Shown in pieces: positions 58,617 through 64,000 of a stretch of 64,000 nt of DNA. The stretch spans positions 1,507,478 through 1,571,477 of the forward strand of contig JAQFVV010006231.1 in assembly GCA_028023455.1 (NCBI GenBank), given 5' to 3'. Each line of letters opens with the position of its first letter. Position 1 is the first letter of the stretch. This DNA is from Epiperipatus broadwayi (taxonomy: Eukaryota > Onychophora > Udeonychophora > Euonychophora > Peripatidae). Below the pieces are notes generated by a model. That model was not told the origin of the DNA, ran no database searches, and saw nothing but the letters and a program-made list of their open reading frames with translations. The position numbers were made by a program, and so were the translations under genes.

Positions 58617-61010
58617 CTCTAAAACACCGCCAATGGTTTCACTGCTACAAGCAGACTTTTGAAGTGTAAAGGACTATAAGATATCATATTTATACTAAAC
58701 ATTACCCACAATTCCATTTATATCCCATATGCCTTTAATATATATATATATTATTAGATGCTATTGTATTCACTTCTGGCAATCTGATTAAGTATTCACT
58801 TGTTGTTGTTTTTTTGTTGTTGTTATTGCTGCCCATTGTGTTCTCAAAAGTTTTCTCCAAAACAATAATGTAAAAACATCATCATTTTTTTAAAAATCTT
58901 TCTTCATTGTCCAACTTAAAAAGGAAGAAAATGTCATAACTTGAATACTTATTTCATTTTTAAAGATGTGTTTTTCATTTAAAAATATTTTTCAGGTTTT
59001 CCATTGCAAATCTCCTCTTTGTTAAACTATGGTGAATCTCATCATTGATGATTGACTGTTGCTTTGAGTGATCCAAGGAAGCAAAAAATGTCATTATCAT
59101 TTTTGAAATCGGCTATTGGCCCTACATTGTAATCCTTTTTTTTTCATATTTAAGTATAATTTCATATTATCATTCTCTTCTTTAATTTTGCTAAAGAATA
59201 TCTTCTTTATGGGCCAGTTGTTGATGTTTTCCCCATCTATTATGAATACACTCTTGTGCATGTATTTTGGCTTTCTTCATTTTATACCCAATATACAAGT
59301 TGATTTCTGTCTTTTATTATAATTTCTAATCTCATGCTGATATACTCATAAAAACAGTGATTTTTATATTGTTTCTGACCATTGTAAGATTAATAATAAG
59401 ACATTAAAAAATATAAATAAAATAAATAGAAGAAAATATGGCATAAAGATAATAAGAAAGATTGCTAAAGAAAAGAAGGTGGTAATATAGATTTTGGTAT
59501 AAGATAAAAAGTATAATCAATAGATGAAAAAGATTTGACTTCTGACATCTCAGGTATGCCAAATTCATATTTGTTGTTAGCCCATTATTCCTAATTTTTT
59601 AAATTCACTTTTTAATAATTTTTTAATTTATTTTTTTACTATTTTATTGCACTTTCATTTGTTATTTTTCAATCATTAAGAACAAACTCCTATCAATTTT
59701 TTTCTCATAATTATTTCCCTTTTGTTACATTCATCTTACTATTTTATTTGTTTTTTATCTTTTCTTAAGCTGTTATATCATTATATATAAAATCCATGAG
59801 AATGTTTGTCCACAATGCTGACATATGTCAAATTTACAACCATTAAAAAAAAAAAACTATCATGTTTGTCTACAACGCTGTTAAATTCGCAATTCAAAAG
59901 TTAAAAAAAAAACAGCTTTAAATTTGTTTTTATAAATAAATGACTATACCTAATTAAACTGTAATTTATATTACAAGCATTTTATGCAAAGGAAGTAATT
60001 CCACTCTTTATATTTAATAATCTGTAAATATTCAAAGGAAATAATTCTGCCATTAATAAATGTAATTTTTAATGAAACAGTTGTTTGAAATGCTGTCAAA
60101 TTCACAAATCAAATATAACAAGTATTTAAAAATTTAAATTTAGCTGCATTAAAATTTGTTAAAACAACCAATTAAAAAAAGTTATTATAAAAATAGCCTT
60201 TTGGACTGGGTACATTTCTCACATTTATTTATATAATATTAAAATCTCAAGTGTAAAGAACTACAAAATAACGACATATTTAACCTAAACATTACCCACA
60301 ATTCCACTTACTTCCCATACACTCTTAATATTAAAGGAACTTTTAAACAAGTTAATTGCATCAGAATCATAAATTTTTAACAATAATAATCAGAAAATAT
60401 TAATGAATTCTTCTATAACAGCTACATAAATCTCAGTAATAATATTACACATAAAAAGTCTTTTTTAACAATAAAAATTCTTTTTTTTATTTCTCTCGAA
60501 GAAGACAACCTTAACTTCATCAAAATTAAAAGTGTGGCCTATATCTTTTTCATGGATATACGAAGCAGAACTAAGATATTTATTTTTCACCTACTTTTAT
60601 GTACCTTCAGTCTTTCATTTAAATTCAAACTATTCTGACTTATATATACCTTCTTCCAAGAACAAGAGATAATATATACTATTCCAGGAATAGTTTTTCT
60701 ATCAAAAATTTCCTTTGTATTATTTAATAAATTATTCAAAGTTATACTCCTTTTCCAAGCAATTTTCTTATTTCCAAACAAATTACTACTATTTTTTACA
60801 TACAATTTTATAAGAAGACAGTTTAAATGGCAAAGAAATAAAATCATATTTTTCTTTATCCTTTACATCATTACAAATACTACTATTAAATAAAATACTT
60901 TTAACAAATTTATCAGAATATTCGACACTCAAGTAATCTTTATAAAATTGACCTTTCTAAAACAAAGATTTGAGAAGTCTAATGGTGAAACCATTGGTAG
61001 TGTTTTAGAG
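58617..61010 (-). mobile_element. Penelope-like element remnant bounded by inverted repeats
   Basis: The first 27 bp (58,617-58,643, CTCTAAAACACCGCC...) are the reverse complement of 60,984-61,010 at 24 of 27 positions. A second landmark, ACATTACCCACAATTCCA, occurs in direct orientation at 58,699 and 60,288, each preceded by AAGTGTAAAG.ACTA. Such repeated, partly inverted termini are typical of Penelope-like elements. The GIY-YIG relic at 60,480-60,980 lies inside on the minus strand. 58,740-60,240 holds no gene: an open frame at 59,116-59,322 is unconvincing, and 59,800-60,120 carries three loose repeats of a TTTGT.CACAA.GCTGT.AAATT motif. Confidence 0.6.
60480..60980 (-). pseudogene. Penelope-like C-terminal GIY-YIG endonuclease relic
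   Basis: The minus-strand frame 60,847-60,587 (86 codons) reads IAWKRSITLNNLL, then GIVYIISCSWKKVYISQNSL and LNERLKVHKS. This is the linker and GIY-YIG nuclease start of Penelope-like retroelements (G-[IV]-Y-x-I-x-C ... Y-I-G-x-T with G changed to S, T to N). After a frameshift it continues at about 60,580-60,485 with YIHEKDIGHTFNFDEVKVV, matching the H.....GH.F.......L block of the family. Upstream, 60,980-60,850 gives a further in-family stretch (FISLPFKL). The polymerase part is absent. The frame breaks make it non-functional. Confidence 0.75.
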
Positions 61011-61479
61011 TTTATTTTCTTGGCTAGTCTCTGCAGAAATTACAATCTTTTTAACTAGTAATCTTTAATAAAAAGAAATTAACCAATATCTGCAGGCTAA
61101 TGTAATTGTCAAATTAGATATTGCAATGATGTTTTAATACAAATTGCATTATTATATTTGATAGGGTGTCAATTAGTTTTTAGGTTGCTAGGGATGTCAT
61201 TTATGACAGAAAGATATTTCTAACAGAGATTGGGTTTTTTTAATTAAAGATTGCTGCTTGAAAAATATGTAAATGTTTGAAAATGATACAACTTAAATGA
61301 ACATTATTCAATATGTGTATGTGTGTAATAAATTTTAGCCTTAACAATAAATCAGTTGCTATTACATTATTTATAAAAAAAATGAATAGCCATTATATCT
61401 GACAAAGGAGGTTATTTCAGAAACTACATGTATATTACAAAATAGTTTGCTAATTTTTAAAGTAATATGACATATATAT
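61011..61479. other. spacer, no feature recognised
   Basis: AT-rich sequence between two Penelope-like relics. Possible non-coding flanks of either one. Confidence 0.5.
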
Positions 61480-61965
61480 ATATAAGATATTGTGTGTAGT
61501 AAGATTATATCATTGATATCTGCTGGTTTTAATATTGCATTTAAAGTTGGTGCAAATACTGGAAGGTTAGTTATTAATGAAAAAAATTGTATTCATAAAG
61601 GAACAAATGTAATATTATGTATAAAGTGGTATGTCATTGTGGATATAATCACATCAGGCAGACTAAATGTGTAATTAAAAAAGAGAGAGAGCATGAATTA
61701 TTATATAATAAGTTACATTGTTTTGCAGCTAGGTATAAATCTGTTTTTGCAGGACATGGAGTAATTTGTAGTGGAGAATTCTGCTTTAATAGCGTTTTTG
61801 TTTCGCTTGTGGAAAATGATTTGAAAAAAAAGAAAAATTAAGGAATCATATTTTATAAATAGTACAGATAATTCAGATAATATGTTGAACAAACAGTGTA
61901 ATTGTGTTAGTATTCACAATTTATGGAAAGTTGGCCATTCATGTGGGAACATTGCTGTTGTATGA
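61480..61965 (+). pseudogene. second Penelope-like GIY-YIG relic, opposite strand
   Basis: Three overlapping + frames give the family order. NIAFKVGANTGRLVI at 61,530-61,575 is the linker before the nuclease. After a -1/+1 shift, MYKVVCHCGYNHIRQTKCV lies at 61,617-61,675 (GIY-YIG core, with Y-I-G-Q-T read as H-I-R-Q-T). HELLYNKLHCFAARY ... FCFNSVFVSLVENDL follows to 61,841. After one more shift the frame runs through KESYFINSTDNSDNMLN to a stop at 61,963. It is distinct in sequence from the minus-strand relic at 60.5 kb, so two subfamilies are present. Confidence 0.7.
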
Positions 61966-62870
61966 TCTTAAATATTAATGTTGTATTGCTACTCAAGATG
62001 GCGGAAGAAGTGCAAGCTGGCTATAGCAAAGAAATTATTTTTTAAATTTTATATAGGCATTTTTAATTTTGTAGTTATTCTAGTATATTTTGTTTATTAT
62101 ATTTATATCACTTGATATTATATATATATACACATTCACATACAACACATATATGCTGCTTTTTTAAAGTACACTGTATTGAGGGTTTTTTTTTTTTTTT
62201 AATCTCAAATTTTAAATCAATGTTTATGTAAATATCTGTTGATAATGTCCTAAGTTTGTATAGGTGCTCATCTGATCACTTTGATGTTGGATTAATACTT
62301 GTATTTTATTGATCATTTTATTATTATTATTTTTACTTTTCTCAGCTGCAAATTGAACCAAATATCTTTAGCTCTCAAGTCTGCAAATCATACCACTTTG
62401 ACTCATATGATTTCCTTTCCAATTAATCTTCTGAAAAGTTATTCTAACATATATGATCTTATTCACCATCTAATTTCAGTGTTTGTTATAAATAAAGTTT
62501 AGAGTTTAGTATAAGGCAGTAAATGTTTAAATAGACAAGTTAATTCACCTGTTTCAAGAATAATATGACAATTATTATTTGATTTTACAAGTTATTTAAT
62601 GAAAACTATTTAATTTTAGAAATAGATCTCCCTTGTGCTTATTGGATCTATTCCTTCCACTGTTAAATGTTCATAACCTCAAGATATATCATTATTTTAC
62701 AAAAAAGCTTGAAAGTAAATATGTTTATCTGAAGATTTGAAATGGTAACATTTTACTAGTAGTTACATGTATTATTTTCATTTTCTAGCTCAGTACAGTT
62801 AATAATAATATATTAATTCAACAAAGTATTAGAGAGATGTTATATTGGGAATAGCAAGAAGGGATCAGAA
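61966..62870. other. non-coding stretch with a YY1-like motif
   Basis: CAAGATGGCGGAAG at 61,995-62,008 matches the YY1 core AAGATGGCGG. It also opens a 15-codon frame that ends quickly. An (AT)n tract and a T run (62,186-62,200) follow. No gene is supported. Confidence 0.4.
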
Positions 62871-62874
62871 GTGA

Positions 62875-63080
62875 AATACTTGGGTAAGAGAACAAATAGG
62901 TATCGTTGAAATTATTGAAAGAATTAAGAGACTGAAATAGAATTGATTTGGACGTACTGCTGGTAGAGATGATAATAGAGAGACAGTTGAAGTTTTAAAT
63001 GAGATCTTAGAAAAGGACCACAGGGAATGGATGGTTGAAATAAGGAAACTATGGATCAGAGAAACACTGATGGGATGTTG
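62875..63080 (+). pseudogene. possible LINE reverse-transcriptase tail
   Basis: Reading + with one stop gives IIERIKRLK-NWFGRTAGRDDNRETVEVLNEILEK in pieces. This resembles the C-terminal ERI.RRRW.WFGH..R.DD.R.. block found after the RT in several LINE groups. It is GC-richer than its flanks. Nothing upstream supports a longer element, so this is tentative. Confidence 0.4.
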
Positions 63081-64000
63081 ACCAACCTTTGTATTTGTAG
63101 TAATTTGTTAGAATGTATTTGGTAAAATATAAATAAAGTCTGGATTTTTAACAATTTAACTAGACGATGGAATTATTCAATACGTTATTACTACCTGTAG
63201 TTATCTGATTAATGAATTTTTGAAATCTGTTATTGGCTTTTAAAACAAAGTTTTAAAGTTCGTAGTTAGCTAAGTTTTTTTTTTTAATTATAAAAGACGG
63301 TGTCTCATATTTCTTTATATTATTACTACAAAATAAATTTATATTTCCATTATGCTTTTTTCCACTCCATTTCTTTTATTGAAAATCTTGTCGTCGTCCC
63401 CCCTCCTTCCCATACATTAAAATATAAACAGTATTTCACTTAACAGTAAATTTTGTTGTAAATTGTGAAAACAGTTAATTCTTTGTTAAAATTATCAATA
63501 TAATTGGTCGTGATTCACCTAAAGATTATAAATTCTTCTGAACCATTTCATTAAAGTAATACCCTTTTTGTGTGTGTGTGTGTGTAAATAATTGAACAAG
63601 GTGAATCATGCTGCGCAAAGGTGAATTAATACGCTTTTTTATCTGGGCTTTATATTTTCTTGTAAAATTAAAAAGAAATTATTACCTAAAAAAGAATCAC
63701 GTTTGAAATTAGCAATATTAATAAAATCATACATAAAAAGTTTATTTGATGTGATGTAAAATTTTACCGACCCCCCCCCCCTCCTTGGACAATTTTTTGG
63801 TTTTTGTTTTCTCAGATAAAAATTGGAAAGAAATAATTATTCATAAATCTTACTTGAAAGCATCGATCGCATTACTAAATGGGTTTAGAATATATTGTTT
63901 TGCAATAAAATGAACTGGCCACCTCCCCCCCCCACGGTATTTTCAAATATATATATATGTAAGACTGCTGCAAAAAGCAAATAATTTTACTAACATGCTA
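63081..64000. other. AT-rich non-coding end of window
   Basis: No gene. It contains a (GT)n tract near 63,570-63,585, C runs at 63,769-63,781 and 63,924-63,934, and an (AT)n tract near 63,945-63,958. Confidence 0.6.

Noticed and set aside
61998-62045. Possible first coding exon MAEEVQAGYSKEIIF
   Set aside because: Only 15 codons before a stop, with no donor site in frame and no protein family match; treated as a motif only.

Overview
This is an AT-rich (roughly 70-75 % A+T by eye), intron- and repeat-dominated stretch of an animal nuclear genome. There are no bacterial-style operons and no long intact ORFs. The only host gene I can support is one coding exon at about 50.66-50.93 kb on the + strand. 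It matches the N-terminal half of GSKIP (GSK3-beta interaction protein) and ends at a canonical splice donor. The rest of that gene was not found and probably lies in further exons beyond a long intron. Degraded LINEs, Penelope-like elements with GIY-YIG domains, tRNA-derived SINEs, CA/TA microsatellites and very long non-coding gaps fit an invertebrate such as a mollusc or arachnid. I cannot fix the lineage from this sequence.

Layout. 0-7.4 kb: tRNA-like SINE copies, a small foldback repeat (2.28-2.87 kb) and otherwise featureless AT-rich DNA. 7.4-9.4 kb: a decayed LINE with endonuclease and reverse transcriptase remnants. 11.1-20.0 kb: several arms of one long-inverted-repeat family, interrupted by a near-perfect 213-bp hairpin (17.75 kb) and an 821-bp self-complementary insertion with 12-bp target duplications (18.74-19.56 kb). 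23.5-24.2 kb: a second fragment of the same LINE family. 26.4-27.3 kb: another arm of the long-inverted-repeat family. 28.17-28.48 kb: a 318-bp hairpin. 30.9-31.9 kb: duplicated blocks carrying RFX X-box-like palindromes. 31.97-39.81 kb: a degenerate LTR retrotransposon with long LTRs, a polypurine tract, and gag and protease relics. 40.02-40.46 kb: a 439-bp insertion between 31-bp direct repeats. 43.8-47.5 kb: the best copy of the long-inverted-repeat family. 47.9-48.1 kb: a minisatellite. 49.8 kb: a SINE. 50.7 kb: the GSKIP exon. 57.1-58.4 kb: a reverse-strand LINE 3' part. 58.6-62.0 kb: two Penelope-like fragments pointing towards each other's tails. 62.9-63.1 kb: a possible LINE tail.

The repeats do not work together as a pathway. 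The window is best read as one gene with large non-coding flanks repeatedly hit by retroelements and foldback-type DNA elements, several nested inside one another. The most unusual material is the set of long self-complementary structures, which would fold into long double-stranded RNA if transcribed. Boundaries of decayed repeats were estimated by eye and may be off by tens of bases.
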